Notes: a model not told the origin generated them from the letters alone. Positions 43,056 through 53,208 are shown, counted from the first letter of the stretch. The stretch: 64,000 nucleotides of DNA from Novipirellula galeiformis (GCF_007860095.1 NZ_SJPT01000001.1:572212-636211); one strand, 5' to 3'. Translations and numbers: made by a program.

Positions 43056-44294
43056 TTAGTTTTCCAACCCGATTTGGTTTGGCTTTGTCCATGCGATCCG
43101 TGACATCCGGAGGTCGCCGCGTGCGGCCCGTTTAGGCATCCACTCACCGACCGTGACCCAGGATTCATCTGGACTCGCGTTGGTGACGTGGAAATTGCCC
43201 ATCAAGGCGACGTCGTCTGGCGCGGCGACGCCATCGCCGACGAGCGGCAGGACCACTTGTTCGGTATCACGAAGCAAACAAAGTCGGTTGCGATCGACTT
43301 GCGCGATCCACAGCGGTGAACGCCAACGGATCACGTTCGTGTTCGTTTCGTCTTGGCGGGTGTAAACCAAGAACAATGCATCCGAATGAGTGACCCAGTG
43401 CTGTTGCGTGGTGGACATGGGGATCGGAGTTCCATCGTCCCACGCCCAGACGCGTTTTTCGCCGTAGTCGAGACCGTCAGCACTAGTCGCCACATATCCA
43501 TGTCCATCTTCGGCACGAATCGTGATGTAGTACCGCTGATTCAAGTAAGTCACCGAAGGCTCGAGCAATCCTCGTCCGACGTTTAGGGTGAGCGGCTTGC
43601 CGACGTCGGCGATCTGTAATTGCTCGCCATCGAAGCTGCATCGCACGCCCACCACCATCCGGTTCTTGCTGGTCGCACCGCAAGTGAAGGACATGGTAAT
43701 GTCGCCGTTGGGATCGACGACGCGTTGTCCGCAATTGTTGGTATAGATGAACGCACCCCGAGGGTCGTCCCAGTCGAGGATTTTTCGTTCGGACCATGAT
43801 CCGTCGTCGCGGCGGACCGCGTACACCGGGTAGCGAGAAAGTTGCTCACGACTCGAAAACTTTTTGCCACGATAGAAAACGACGTGTCCCATCGCCAGCA
43901 CGGTGTTGGTGTTCGCGTGGTATTCGGGAACGACATCGCAAACGCCCGCCTGTAGCCCCTCGTGCTCGGGTACGGGAACTCGCCCGAGCGCTTCAATCGG
44001 CTCGGGATCGGACCATGTCACGCCTTGATCGTCGGACCGTGACCAATGCACGGGGCCAAAGTAATCGGAGCCACGAATCCACTGCATCGTCATCAATGCA
44101 AATGAACCGCCGTCGCTACGAGGCACCCTGCAGGCGCGGGGGTGAAACCAAGTTTCCGATTGGCCATCGCGATTGCGGCGAAGGGTTTGCGGCGTGATGG
44201 ACTTGATCAAGCCTGTGGGTTCCGCGGCAAAGCCAAGCGTGGGCAGCGCCCCAATCGCGGCTGAAATACCACCGATGAATTCACGTCGCAGCAT
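43056..44294 (-). CDS. Sialidase-like (BNR-repeat) exported protein
   Basis: A 412-residue protein with a Tat-like leader (RREFIGGISAAIGALPTLGFA). The body has sialidase/exo-alpha-sialidase beta-propeller blades with BNR-type signatures: HWSRSDDQGVTWSDPEPIEA, RRDDGSWSERKILDWDD, DGHGYVATSADGLDYGEKR. The arginine triad of true sialidases was not verified, and planctomycete proteins of this class may act on other glycans. It is separated by 57 bases from the NRPS-like gene on the same strand, so it could be a tail of that transcript. Confidence 0.8.
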   Translation of the reverse strand: MLRREFIGGISAAIGALPTLGFAAEPTGLIKSITPQTLRRNRDGQSETWFHPRACRVPRSDGGSFALMTMQWIRGSDYFGPVHWSRSDDQGVTWSDPEPIEALGRVPVPEHEGLQAGVCDVVPEYHANTNTVLAMGHVVFYRGKKFSSREQLSRYPVYAVRRDDGSWSERKILDWDDPRGAFIYTNNCGQRVVDPNGDITMSFTCGATSKNRMVVGVRCSFDGEQLQIADVGKPLTLNVGRGLLEPSVTYLNQRYYITIRAEDGHGYVATSADGLDYGEKRVWAWDDGTPIPMSTTQQHWVTHSDALFLVYTRQDETNTNVIRWRSPLWIAQVDRNRLCLLRDTEQVVLPLVGDGVAAPDDVALMGNFHVTNASPDESWVTVGEWMPKRAARGDLRMSRIAWTKPNQIGLEN

Positions 44295-44351
44295 CTGGCG
44301 TTCTCCTAGTGTGTAACGCCATCGGGTCGCGGAGGCAGAGCTCCGAGAGCG

Positions 44352-47300
44352 TTATGAAGTTTGAGGATTCACGATCGATCCGATTTGATCAACGACATGC
44401 TGCACTAACTCGGCTCGGTCTTCGCAAAGGTAGGCAACATGATCCATCGCAGGATGGAAACAGGACGACACTTCGTGGCGTCCCCTCAGTTCGGGGAACA
44501 TGTGATCGAACTGGTTTGCGTAACTATAATACATCCCCACGCCACCGGTGTAGATAAAGTGCAAACGGGTTTGTCGATCGGCTAAGTTGGCTAATTGGGC
44601 GACCGCCTCGGTGCGTGAGGGGAACTCTCGGATGTCGTCCCCTTGTTGTAGTGATCGCGGTACTTTCTTGCGAATCCCCGTGATGCGGCGGATGACGTCG
44701 ACCCATTTGCTCGGTCGCAGCATCCGTTGCAGATGGTGTCCTGCAAAACGATGCCAATAGTAGGCGGGGGTGCGGTATCCGCATCCATCCATCGGCACGA
44801 CCCCCACGACACGATCATCGCGAACCGCGGCGTGCAGTGAGTCGTCCGCACCACTGCACAAGCCAAAGAGAATCACCTTTTCGATCTTCGTGTTTTGCTC
44901 GATCCAATCGATCGCTTGGCTAATCTCGTCTGCGGCGCGATCGATGGATCGCCCTCCCACGCCGACACCAAAACTCTCGCCGATTCCCGAAATGTCGAAA
45001 CGCAACGACGCAATGCCATGACGAGCGAGGGATCGCGCCAAGTCGACATGCAAACGAAACGGGCCGACATGATGTAACATTCCTGCCGTGACGAAGATCA
45101 CCGCAGTGTCGGTCTGAGTTTGCTGGACCGACGGCTGCCAAACGCCAAGCAAATGGTTGTAGTTGCCAAAGACGATCGCGTTCGGTTGCGAGTTCGGCAC
45201 CGTTGGCTGTGTTTCCGACTGAAGATTCACCGAGGTGGGCGAATCGTCGGACGTGTGTCGCGGAAGGAGTCCGAGAATCGCTTTGACGCTTTCGGGTGAG
45301 GAAAACGCACTCTCCGTGTATTGAGTTGCTTCCCAACGAACGTCATCGGAAACATCGATGACGTTGGATTGCGAACGCAACCAAGCTGATTCGCCAGCGG
45401 AAGTCATACTTTGCTTGGTGACGATCACGGCGGTGTTCGGTCGGTTCAAGGGGACGCGAAGCGACTTTAGGCTGTTTCGTTTTTTGGGCGACATCGCGTG
45501 ACCATAGCTTTGGTCGATCGCACCCGCCGATCGGATGCTGCGGAAACGCTGCAGTCCCACCAATTCCTGGTGATGAAATTGGTCCAGCATTTTGACGAAC
45601 GTATCGCCGTTGATGACCGGATCCCAAAGGATGAATTGATCAAAGGTTGCCGGGGGCACGGTCGCGGCGATGCTGGCTCCCATCCGCAGCCCGATGGCGG
45701 TGATGTGCTGCACACCGCTTTGCCGCTGTAAATGATCGCGAGCGTCAATCAGGTTGCGTTGCATTTGCTCGGCGGTTAACTCTTCACAGCGGCCATGGGA
45801 GTTGCCGGTGTTGGCGTAATCAAAACGCAGGACATCGAAGCCATGGCTGCACAATTGCAAGGCTAATTGCTGCAAATTGCGATAGCCGCGTGCATATTCG
45901 TGCCCGATCGAATGGCAAAGCACGACGCCGCGGCGAAGTCGATTCCCCCGAGGCCGGTAATGCACGCCGTAAAGCGATTGGCCATCGCTCGGAAAAAAGT
46001 GAGCCTCGGCATGGGGTAAGCGTTCGCGAAACGCCCAAATGTCTTCGTCGGGCGATTCGCCATCGACTTGACCGAGTAAGCGACGCAAATGGCGAGCGGA
46101 TGTTGCGATCGTAGGGTTGGCAAAAAAATCACGCACTGGCAAATCGATGTCCATGTCCGTGGTCAAACGAGCCACCACCTGAGTGACCAACAGCGAACTT
46201 CCGCCGAGCAAGAAAAAATCGTCATGGATGCCAATCTCAGGCACGTTCAATACGTCTTGCCAAAGCTCCACGAGGCGACGTTCGAGATCGTCACGCGGCG
46301 CTACAAAACTTTCGTCTCGTGGCACAATCCCTTCGTTTGGCGACGGTAATGCTCGACGATCAATTTTGCCGTTGATCGTTTTCGGAAAGGAATCAATGAA
46401 GACGTACCGAGCCGGAATCATGTACGCCGGCAGCAAGTTGCGCAGGGACTTTGCAATCAGATTGGCGTCAATCGATTGTTTGCCATGAGCGACATACGCA
46501 ACAAGGTATTTCTTGCCATCGACCTCGTCGTAGCTCACCAATGAACTTAGCACCCCAGGGGCTTGGTCGATCGCGGCTTCAATCTCCGCCGGTTCAATGC
46601 GGTAAGACCCCAGTTTGATTTGGTGATCGACACGTCCGCCAAAGTCGATGTTGCCATCGGGTAACCAACGCGCCAAATCGCCGGTGCGATACAAACGTAG
46701 ATCCTCTCCGTTGATCGTGACGTTTAGAAAAACCTCGTCGGTGAGCTCGGGCCGGTTCAAGTATCCCAACGCCAGCCCGGGGCCACCAATATACAGGTGG
46801 CCTGTTTCGCCTTCGGCGACGGGTTTCAATTCATGATCGAGAATGTGAGCGGTGTATCGCTTCAGCGGTTTGCCGATTGGCATATTGGCCGCATCAAACG
46901 TCTCATCAGGAATATAAACGGTCGACGTGACGGTGGCTTCGGTCGGTCCATACGCGTTGCAAAACAAGACGTCGTGATCGCATAACGTTTGCCAGCGTCG
47001 ATAGTGCTGGACCGACACCTTTTCTCCGGTCGGGATGATCAAACGCAGGGTCTCCGGCACGCGTTCTTTGGACGCGACCATCAAATCAACCCATTGGTGC
47101 CAATACGCCGCAGCGATATGAACCGCCGTGATTTCGAAACGACGAATCAGGCTTGAGAGTTCATTGCGATGATTGGCGCGGCCGCGCGGACGAACCACCA
47201 CGCAGCTGCCCGAGAGCAACGGTGGGAAAATTTCTTCGATCGCAATGTCAAAGCACAGCGTGGAAAACTGAAGCGTGCGATCGCTCTCACTCAAGCGAAA

Positions 47301-47918
47301 GACATCGATATCCGCAAAGCAATAGGTGGCCAACGCCGAATGTTGAATCTGGACCCCTTTGGGTTTCCCCGTCGAACCGGAGGTGTACATGATGTACGCC
47401 AAATCGCTGGGCGCAATCGTGAGCGTGGGGTTCAGCATTGCCGAATTCGTATTCGCATGCAAAGGGGCGGGTTTGCACTCGATCCAGTTTGTCGTGTTGA
47501 GCTTTTCTTGTCCGGGGCTGCTGGCCTGGATCAACGGAACGCCAATCGATTCACGATAATTTTCATGACCGATGATCGTGGTGATGGCGGCATCCTCGAC
47601 CATGTACCGGAGGCGATCGACGGGGTAATCGGGGTCCAGCGGCACAAAGACCGCACCGAGCTTCATGATCCCCAGCATCGACGCAATCGCCTCGGGCGAT
47701 CGGTCCACACACAGACCAACACGGGAACCGTGTTGGATCCCGTGGTCGATCAACTCACACGCGATCGCGCTGGATTGGCGATCGAGTTCCTGGTACGTCC
47801 ACTGAACGTCTTCGCTGACGATGGCAACACGGTCGGGAGTACGGTCGAGTTGACGCGCCCATAACTCTGGAAACGAAATCAGTTCTTCCAAAGTTTGACT
47901 TTGAAGTGAATTTGGCAT
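44352..47918 (-). CDS. NRPS-like A-T protein fused to two alpha/beta-hydrolase domains
   Basis: A 1188-residue protein. Residues ~10-525 are an adenylation domain: core A3 YTSGSTGKPKG (178-188), NAYGPTEAT (321-329), YRTGDL (410-415), and the catalytic lysine K518 in NGKIDRR. Residues ~540-615 are a thiolation (PCP) domain with phosphopantetheine Ser575 in LGGSS. Two alpha/beta-hydrolase domains follow: ~640-860 with GLRMG at 743-747, whose nucleophile position is Arg745, and ~935-1180 with GLCSG at 1019-1023, giving Cys1021 with a likely His1160. There is no condensation domain and no canonical Ser thioesterase. The pair GLR-M-G / GLC-S-G resembles the two exosortase-A-system-associated hydrolases (TIGR03101/TIGR03100). 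It follows an EctB-type aminotransferase gene by 53 bases. Confidence 0.88.
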   Translation of the reverse strand: MPNSLQSQTLEELISFPELWARQLDRTPDRVAIVSEDVQWTYQELDRQSSAIACELIDHGIQHGSRVGLCVDRSPEAIASMLGIMKLGAVFVPLDPDYPVDRLRYMVEDAAITTIIGHENYRESIGVPLIQASSPGQEKLNTTNWIECKPAPLHANTNSAMLNPTLTIAPSDLAYIMYTSGSTGKPKGVQIQHSALATYCFADIDVFRLSESDRTLQFSTLCFDIAIEEIFPPLLSGSCVVVRPRGRANHRNELSSLIRRFEITAVHIAAAYWHQWVDLMVASKERVPETLRLIIPTGEKVSVQHYRRWQTLCDHDVLFCNAYGPTEATVTSTVYIPDETFDAANMPIGKPLKRYTAHILDHELKPVAEGETGHLYIGGPGLALGYLNRPELTDEVFLNVTINGEDLRLYRTGDLARWLPDGNIDFGGRVDHQIKLGSYRIEPAEIEAAIDQAPGVLSSLVSYDEVDGKKYLVAYVAHGKQSIDANLIAKSLRNLLPAYMIPARYVFIDSFPKTINGKIDRRALPSPNEGIVPRDESFVAPRDDLERRLVELWQDVLNVPEIGIHDDFFLLGGSSLLVTQVVARLTTDMDIDLPVRDFFANPTIATSARHLRRLLGQVDGESPDEDIWAFRERLPHAEAHFFPSDGQSLYGVHYRPRGNRLRRGVVLCHSIGHEYARGYRNLQQLALQLCSHGFDVLRFDYANTGNSHGRCEELTAEQMQRNLIDARDHLQRQSGVQHITAIGLRMGASIAATVPPATFDQFILWDPVINGDTFVKMLDQFHHQELVGLQRFRSIRSAGAIDQSYGHAMSPKKRNSLKSLRVPLNRPNTAVIVTKQSMTSAGESAWLRSQSNVIDVSDDVRWEATQYTESAFSSPESVKAILGLLPRHTSDDSPTSVNLQSETQPTVPNSQPNAIVFGNYNHLLGVWQPSVQQTQTDTAVIFVTAGMLHHVGPFRLHVDLARSLARHGIASLRFDISGIGESFGVGVGGRSIDRAADEISQAIDWIEQNTKIEKVILFGLCSGADDSLHAAVRDDRVVGVVPMDGCGYRTPAYYWHRFAGHHLQRMLRPSKWVDVIRRITGIRKKVPRSLQQGDDIREFPSRTEAVAQLANLADRQTRLHFIYTGGVGMYYSYANQFDHMFPELRGRHEVSSCFHPAMDHVAYLCEDRAELVQHVVDQIGSIVNPQTS

Positions 47919-47971
47919 GAGCAGCGTGAGATCGGAGTCTGGGTGTGGGAATGCATGTCGAAACGTCTTTG

Positions 47972-49300
47972 TTAAAGGTTCGTCGTGACGCTCATACTCG
48001 CGGTATGGAACACCTCGGCAGGTGCCTTGACGGGTTTGAATAACGAAGCATCTACCGCCGACTCGAGGATTTGCAACCCTTTTTCAAGCAGCGATGTTTC
48101 GATGGTTAACGCCGGCATCACCTTCAATACCTGGTCATGTGCCCCGGCTCCTTCGATCAATAAGCCATGCTTGAATGCTTCGGCAATCGTCTCGCTAGCG
48201 AGATCACCACAGCGGAGGTCGAGGCCCCAGATGAGTCCGCGTCCGCGCACTCGAAATTGTCGCGCGCTGTGTTTCGCACAAATGGCATGCAGTTTGGTTT
48301 GGACCCTCTGGCTGCGTTCTTCGATCTGTTGCTCGAAATCGGAGTCGTTCCAATACTCGAGCACGGCGCGAGCCGAGATGAATGCCAAATTGTTCCCACG
48401 GAATGTACCGGTATGTTCCCCCGGTTTCCAAACGTCGATTTCGGGACGGATTAAAACCAAGGACATTGGCAATCCGCCGCCGATGGACTTGGAAATACAA
48501 ACCATGTCGGGAACGATCCCAGCGTGTTCAAAACTGAAGAATTTTCCACTGCGACCGTTGCCGACTTGGATATCGTCAACGATTAAGTGGATGCCGTGCT
48601 GTTTGCATAGCGAGGCGATGCGTCGGAGCCAAGCGTCGCTGGCAACGTTGATGCCCCCTTCGCCCTGAATCGTTTCCAGGATCACGGCAGCAGGAAGTGG
48701 CAATCCACTGCTAGGATCATTGAGCATCTTTTCGAAAAGTGTTGAAGTATCTAGGTCTCCCATGTAGCCATCAAATGGCAGGTGGGTTACATCGTTGTGC
48801 GAACCGTAGTATTCGCTGTGGAAGAACTGGTTGCCGGTCAACGCCAAGGCGCCAAGCGAATGGCCGTGATATGCGTTTGTAAACGCAACGACATGCGAAC
48901 GCTGAGTTTGCTTGCGAGCGAGCTTGACCGCAGCTTCGACCGCATTCGTTCCGGTCGGTCCGGTGAACTGAATGCGGTAATCGAGCTTTCGAGGTCGCAG
49001 GATGATACGTTCAAAGGCATCGAGAAAATCGACCTTGGCCGAGGTCACGGTGTCCAACGAATGTTGAATGCCATCCCGCTCGATGTAAGCGAGTAACGCC
49101 TGTTTCGCCTGCCGATTGTTATGCCCATAGTTGAGCGAACCCGCGCCACAAAAGAAATCGATGAAGGATTTACCATGGGTATCCGTCATCGTGGATCCTA
49201 CCGCCGTGTCAAAAACAGTGGGAAACAGACGTGCATAACCCCGTACGTTCGATTCGATTGGTTCAATAGGATCTTGCATCGGTGACGATTCCTTGGGCAA
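47972..49300 (-). CDS. Class III aminotransferase, diaminobutyrate-2-oxoglutarate (EctB-like)
   Basis: A 442-residue PLP-dependent class III aminotransferase. EctB-type segments are clear: GAGSLNYGHNN, IQFTGPTGTNAVEAAVKLAR, FTNAYHGHSLGALALTGN, LIVDDIQVGNGRSGKFFSFE, and the PLP lysine K271 in CISKSIGGGLPMS. EctB enzymes convert aspartate-semialdehyde to L-2,4-diaminobutyrate. ectA and ectC are absent nearby, so ectoine synthesis is unlikely; 2,4-diaminobutyrate as substrate of the downstream A domain is the simplest explanation. It is the first gene of the operon. Confidence 0.9.
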   Translation of the reverse strand: MPKESSPMQDPIEPIESNVRGYARLFPTVFDTAVGSTMTDTHGKSFIDFFCGAGSLNYGHNNRQAKQALLAYIERDGIQHSLDTVTSAKVDFLDAFERIILRPRKLDYRIQFTGPTGTNAVEAAVKLARKQTQRSHVVAFTNAYHGHSLGALALTGNQFFHSEYYGSHNDVTHLPFDGYMGDLDTSTLFEKMLNDPSSGLPLPAAVILETIQGEGGINVASDAWLRRIASLCKQHGIHLIVDDIQVGNGRSGKFFSFEHAGIVPDMVCISKSIGGGLPMSLVLIRPEIDVWKPGEHTGTFRGNNLAFISARAVLEYWNDSDFEQQIEERSQRVQTKLHAICAKHSARQFRVRGRGLIWGLDLRCGDLASETIAEAFKHGLLIEGAGAHDQVLKVMPALTIETSLLEKGLQILESAVDASLFKPVKAPAEVFHTASMSVTTNL

Positions 49301-49761
49301 TAGGAATGGGAAATCTAGCGATTAGGCGAGAGGGCAAGGTTCTCGCCGAGGACGCAGCAAGCTTAGCTTTGTCTTAAAACGGGGCCGAAATGGCCGCCCG
49401 GTTCGATTGCGATTCCCACGAAGAGAGACGGTCTCTAACCCCTTCTGCGGATATTAACGGATATCACGGTTACGTGATTCAGAGGGGGGGATCTCGTTTG
49501 GGGGGCGTTGAGTACGCTGCGTTTGAATTCGCTCAAGATGATGTGAAATCTGCGATGCCAATCCGCAACCCACTTTCTTGCCCTGCTAAAATAAGATAAC
49601 AGGAACACCTGCCTCCGTGGAGGGGTTTTCGGGGCGGGGACTTTTCTTGCCAATTAGGGTCTCCGCTCAGTGCGAGGGGAGGTGCGGATCGTCGGAACCT
49701 CGGTGTCCCCGCTGCGTTTCGCCCCTTTTGTCCGTTTCGATGCTTACGATTGAGGAACAGG
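49301..49761. other. Gene-free region between divergent operons
   Basis: A 461-base region between the aminotransferase (minus) and the PSCyt gene (plus), so both promoters should lie here. A small CCTCC-GT-GGAGG hairpin lies near 49611-49622. No coding frame and no known regulator site were recognised. Confidence 0.55.
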
Positions 49762-52700
49762 ATGCGCCCGAGTTTTCGCTACATTTCGCCAATCGTCTGC
49801 GGGCTTTTCGCCGCGGGGTTCGGTTTCGCAGAGACGCCAATCGATTTTAATCGTGATATTCGCCCGCTGCTGTTCGGCCGCTGTGTGGCCTGTCACGGAC
49901 CCGATGAAGAGCAACGGGCCGCCGGACTAAGGCTAGATACCGAAGAGGGGTCACGTGAAGACCTGGGCGGCTATGTTGCTATCAAACCAGGCGATCCGGA
50001 GCAAAGCGAGATCATCGAACGCTTGGCGACCGACGACGAAGAGATGCGGATGCCACCGGCTGGAAAAGGCGATCCGTTCTCGGCACGCGAGCTCGCGTTG
50101 GTGCGTCAATGGATCAAGCAGGACGCCAACTACGCAAAGCATTGGTCATACGAAAAACCGAGCCGCCCTGCCCTACCCCCAGTCAAGCAAACCGATTGGA
50201 TTCGAAATTCGATTGATGCGTTTGTGTTGTCCAAGCTCGAAGCACAGCAAATGAAACCGTCCCCTGAAGCGGACCGTTTGACGCTGGCGCGGCGTTTGGC
50301 GATCGATTTAACGGGCGTGCCGCCGACATGGCAGGAAGCTCAGAGCTTCGTCAATGATGTCGACGAAGACGCTTACGGAAACTACGTCGATCGGTTGTTA
50401 GCCAAGCCGTCCTTTGGCCGGCGATGGGCCGGCGTGTGGCTCGATTTGGCTCGCTATGCCGACTCAGCTGGCTATGCGGATGATCCGCCACGAACGATTT
50501 GGGCGTATCGCGATTATGTGATCGCCTCGCTGAACGCAAACAAGCCGTTTGACCAATTTACGATCGAGCAAATCGCCGGAGACTTGCTCGAGAATCCTAG
50601 CGACGAGCAATTGATTGCGACCTCGTTCCATCGCAATACGATGACCAATAGCGAAGGGGGAACCAACGATGAAGAGTTTCGTAATGTGGCGGTCGTTGAT
50701 CGTGTCAACACGACGATGGCGGTGTGGATGGGGACCACGATGGCGTGTGCTCAATGCCACACCCACAAATACGATCCGATTACCCAACACGAGTATTTTC
50801 AACTATTTGCATTTTTTAACCAATCCGCCGATCGCGACCTTCGTGACGAAGCACCCCTACACGAGGTCTGGGGGGCCAAACAAATCGAGCGCAAGCAAGC
50901 CTTGCAAGCTCAAATCGATGCGTTGGCGTTGCAGCTCAACGAATCAACTCCCACGTTGGTAAAGGAGCAAGCGGAGTGGATCGAATCGCTGCGACACCCG
51001 CCCACTTGGACGCCGCTGTTAACGAGCGACATGACCGCCCGCCAGCGGCAATTGAACTGCGACGAAGAGGGGTGGGTTACCGCGATAGGAGAAAAGCCTC
51101 CACAGGAATCCTACGAGCTTGTCTTTCCCATGCGTGACGCAGCCGACGCAAACGTTGGTCCGCTTGTCGCTTTGCGATTAGAAGTGAGTGACAAGCAGAC
51201 AGAAAACTTCGTGCTTTCAAAGGTCACCGGCACTTGGACGCCGCAAGTCAACTTGCCTCGAAAGGCACAGTTTGTCCGGCTCGAGTTATCGGGCAAGAAA
51301 CGGATGATTCATGTCGCGGAATTGCAAGTCTTCAGTGGCAACGAGAACGTTGCATTGAGCGGAAAAGCAACCCAAAGTTCGACTGGATCTAATGGTCCGG
51401 CGGAACTCGCCAACGATGGTAACACCAGCGGTGACTTTCAAGAGCGATCGGTCACGCACACGACCGCCGAAGACAATCCATGGCTCGAGATCGACCTCGG
51501 AGCAGAGTTTCCGGTGGATCGAATTGTATTGTGGAATCGAACGGACGGAGGGGCGGCGATCGCCGAACGTTTAGCGGGCTATCGACTTCAATTGCTTGAT
51601 CCATCGCGTCAGGTGATTTGGGAGCAGTCGCCTGCGACGCTGCCTTCGCCGAGTATCGAACTGAAAACCAACGGAGAAATTCCGCTTCGTTTCACGGCGG
51701 CATTTGCTGATTTTGAACAACCCAAATTCACTGCGACAAGCATCTTGGCTAACCCCGTTGACGCTCGCCAAGGTTGGGGGATCGGTGGCGGTTTGGCCGC
51801 CGCTCACCAGCTAACGCTCCTGCTCGATCAACCCATTCCACTTTCCGAAGGCCGTTTGACTTTAAACTTGGATCAAGAGTCGATTCATGAAAAACATTTG
51901 CTCGATCATTTTCGGTGGTCGATGACGTCCGATGCGTCGGTCGCACGTTGGGCTTCATTGGCTCCCCATGTCCAAGCATTGTTAGCTGCCGAAGAATCCT
52001 CTCGGACTGCGTCGGAGCAAGCTGAGCTAGCGGCTTACTTTCGAAGCATTGCCCCTTCGTTGGAGCCGATTCGCAAACAGCATGCGAAATTGGAACGCGA
52101 GCTTCGCGAAATGAAACCTGTGACGACCACGCCTATCATGCAGCCATTGGCGGTGGATCAGCGGCGGAAAACCCATGTCCATCTCCGCGGCAGCTACCTG
52201 AGTTTAGGCGATGAGGTGAGTGAGGGGACTCCACAAGCATTTCACCCGCTCGAGCACGATGATGCTCTCGATCGATTGGATCTGGCGCGATGGTTGGTCG
52301 ATGTCGAAAATCCATTAACGGCTCGAGTGATTGCCAATCGCCATTGGGAACAACTTTTCGGGACCGGGATTGTCGAGTCGAGCGAAGAGTTTGGGGCGCA
52401 AGGGGAATTGCCTTCCCATCCAGAGTTGTTGGATTGGTTGGCGACCGAATTGCGCGACGGTGGCTGGGACCTCAAAGCGTTCTTGAAACGGTTGGTGATG
52501 TCGGCGACCTATCGGCAAAGCTCGGTGACAAGTCAGGCTCAACAAGCAATCGATCCGATGAACCGGATGCTCGCGCGGGGGCCGCGTGTCCGCGCTTCCG
52601 CCGAGATGGTCCGCGATCAAGCACTCTTCGTGGCAGGATTGTTGAGTGATAAAATGGGCGGGCCGCCCGTCAATCCTCCCCAACCTGCATTGGGATTGCG

Positions 52701-53208
52701 CGCCGCCTTTGGTGGCAACACCGATTGGAAGACAAGCGATGGGGAAGACCGCTATCGCGCTGCGATCTACACGATGTGGCGACGATCGAGTCCCTATCCT
52801 TCGATGTCGCAATTCGATGCTCCGAATCGCGACGTGTGTCAGGTGCGACGAACCCCAACCAATACACCGTTACAAGCACTTGTGACGCTAAACGATCCCG
52901 TTTACGTCGAAGCCGCCCAGGCGCTGGCGCGGCGCACCGTGGCGGCGGCCGAAACGAGCGAGGAGCGAATTCAGTTCCTGTTCCAAACCTGCTTGATTCG
53001 CGAGCCTAACGACGCGGAAATTACGAGAATCCGGCAACTCTTGGACGATGCCTTGCAAGCGTTTTCGGCAGACCCCGTTGCGGCCAACCAGATGGCGACC
53101 GATCCGATCGGCGAGGCTCCCCAAGGAGCCAACGTGGTGCAACTCGCCGCCTGGACGGTGATTGGAAACGTGATGTTAAATCTCGATGAGATGTTGATGA
53201 AGCGTTAG
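49762..53208 (+). CDS. PSCyt1 / DUF1549 / F5-8 type C / DUF1553 protein
   Basis: A 1148-residue exported protein. After a signal peptide (IVCGLFAAGFGFA) comes the planctomycete cytochrome-like PSCyt1 domain with the heme-type motif CVACHG near residue 40, then DUF1549 (PSCyt2, roughly 143-356; LARRLAIDLTGVPPTWQE, CAQCHTHKYDP). A coagulation-factor 5/8 type C-like module is inserted at roughly 523-632 (VALSGKATQSSTGSNGPAEL, then NPWLEIDLGAEFPVDRI). DUF1553 (PSD1) closes the protein (roughly 826-1122; ARWLVDVENPLTARVIANRHW). ATG 49762 has a GAGG ribosome binding site; a TTG at 49750 is less likely. The carbohydrate-binding-like insert fits the glycan genes downstream. Confidence 0.92.
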   Translation: MRPSFRYISPIVCGLFAAGFGFAETPIDFNRDIRPLLFGRCVACHGPDEEQRAAGLRLDTEEGSREDLGGYVAIKPGDPEQSEIIERLATDDEEMRMPPAGKGDPFSARELALVRQWIKQDANYAKHWSYEKPSRPALPPVKQTDWIRNSIDAFVLSKLEAQQMKPSPEADRLTLARRLAIDLTGVPPTWQEAQSFVNDVDEDAYGNYVDRLLAKPSFGRRWAGVWLDLARYADSAGYADDPPRTIWAYRDYVIASLNANKPFDQFTIEQIAGDLLENPSDEQLIATSFHRNTMTNSEGGTNDEEFRNVAVVDRVNTTMAVWMGTTMACAQCHTHKYDPITQHEYFQLFAFFNQSADRDLRDEAPLHEVWGAKQIERKQALQAQIDALALQLNESTPTLVKEQAEWIESLRHPPTWTPLLTSDMTARQRQLNCDEEGWVTAIGEKPPQESYELVFPMRDAADANVGPLVALRLEVSDKQTENFVLSKVTGTWTPQVNLPRKAQFVRLELSGKKRMIHVAELQVFSGNENVALSGKATQSSTGSNGPAELANDGNTSGDFQERSVTHTTAEDNPWLEIDLGAEFPVDRIVLWNRTDGGAAIAERLAGYRLQLLDPSRQVIWEQSPATLPSPSIELKTNGEIPLRFTAAFADFEQPKFTATSILANPVDARQGWGIGGGLAAAHQLTLLLDQPIPLSEGRLTLNLDQESIHEKHLLDHFRWSMTSDASVARWASLAPHVQALLAAEESSRTASEQAELAAYFRSIAPSLEPIRKQHAKLERELREMKPVTTTPIMQPLAVDQRRKTHVHLRGSYLSLGDEVSEGTPQAFHPLEHDDALDRLDLARWLVDVENPLTARVIANRHWEQLFGTGIVESSEEFGAQGELPSHPELLDWLATELRDGGWDLKAFLKRLVMSATYRQSSVTSQAQQAIDPMNRMLARGPRVRASAEMVRDQALFVAGLLSDKMGGPPVNPPQPALGLRAAFGGNTDWKTSDGEDRYRAAIYTMWRRSSPYPSMSQFDAPNRDVCQVRRTPTNTPLQALVTLNDPVYVEAAQALARRTVAAAETSEERIQFLFQTCLIREPNDAEITRIRQLLDDALQAFSADPVAANQMATDPIGEAPQGANVVQLAAWTVIGNVMLNLDEMLMKR

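Noticed and set aside
47169-47864. A 231-residue plus-strand frame opposite the A domain
   Set aside because: The minus-strand frame carries conserved adenylation cores over the same bases; the plus frame has no domain.
47972-49300. Ectoine biosynthesis
   Set aside because: Only an ectB-like gene is present; neither an acetyltransferase of the EctA type nor an EctC cyclase is adjacent.
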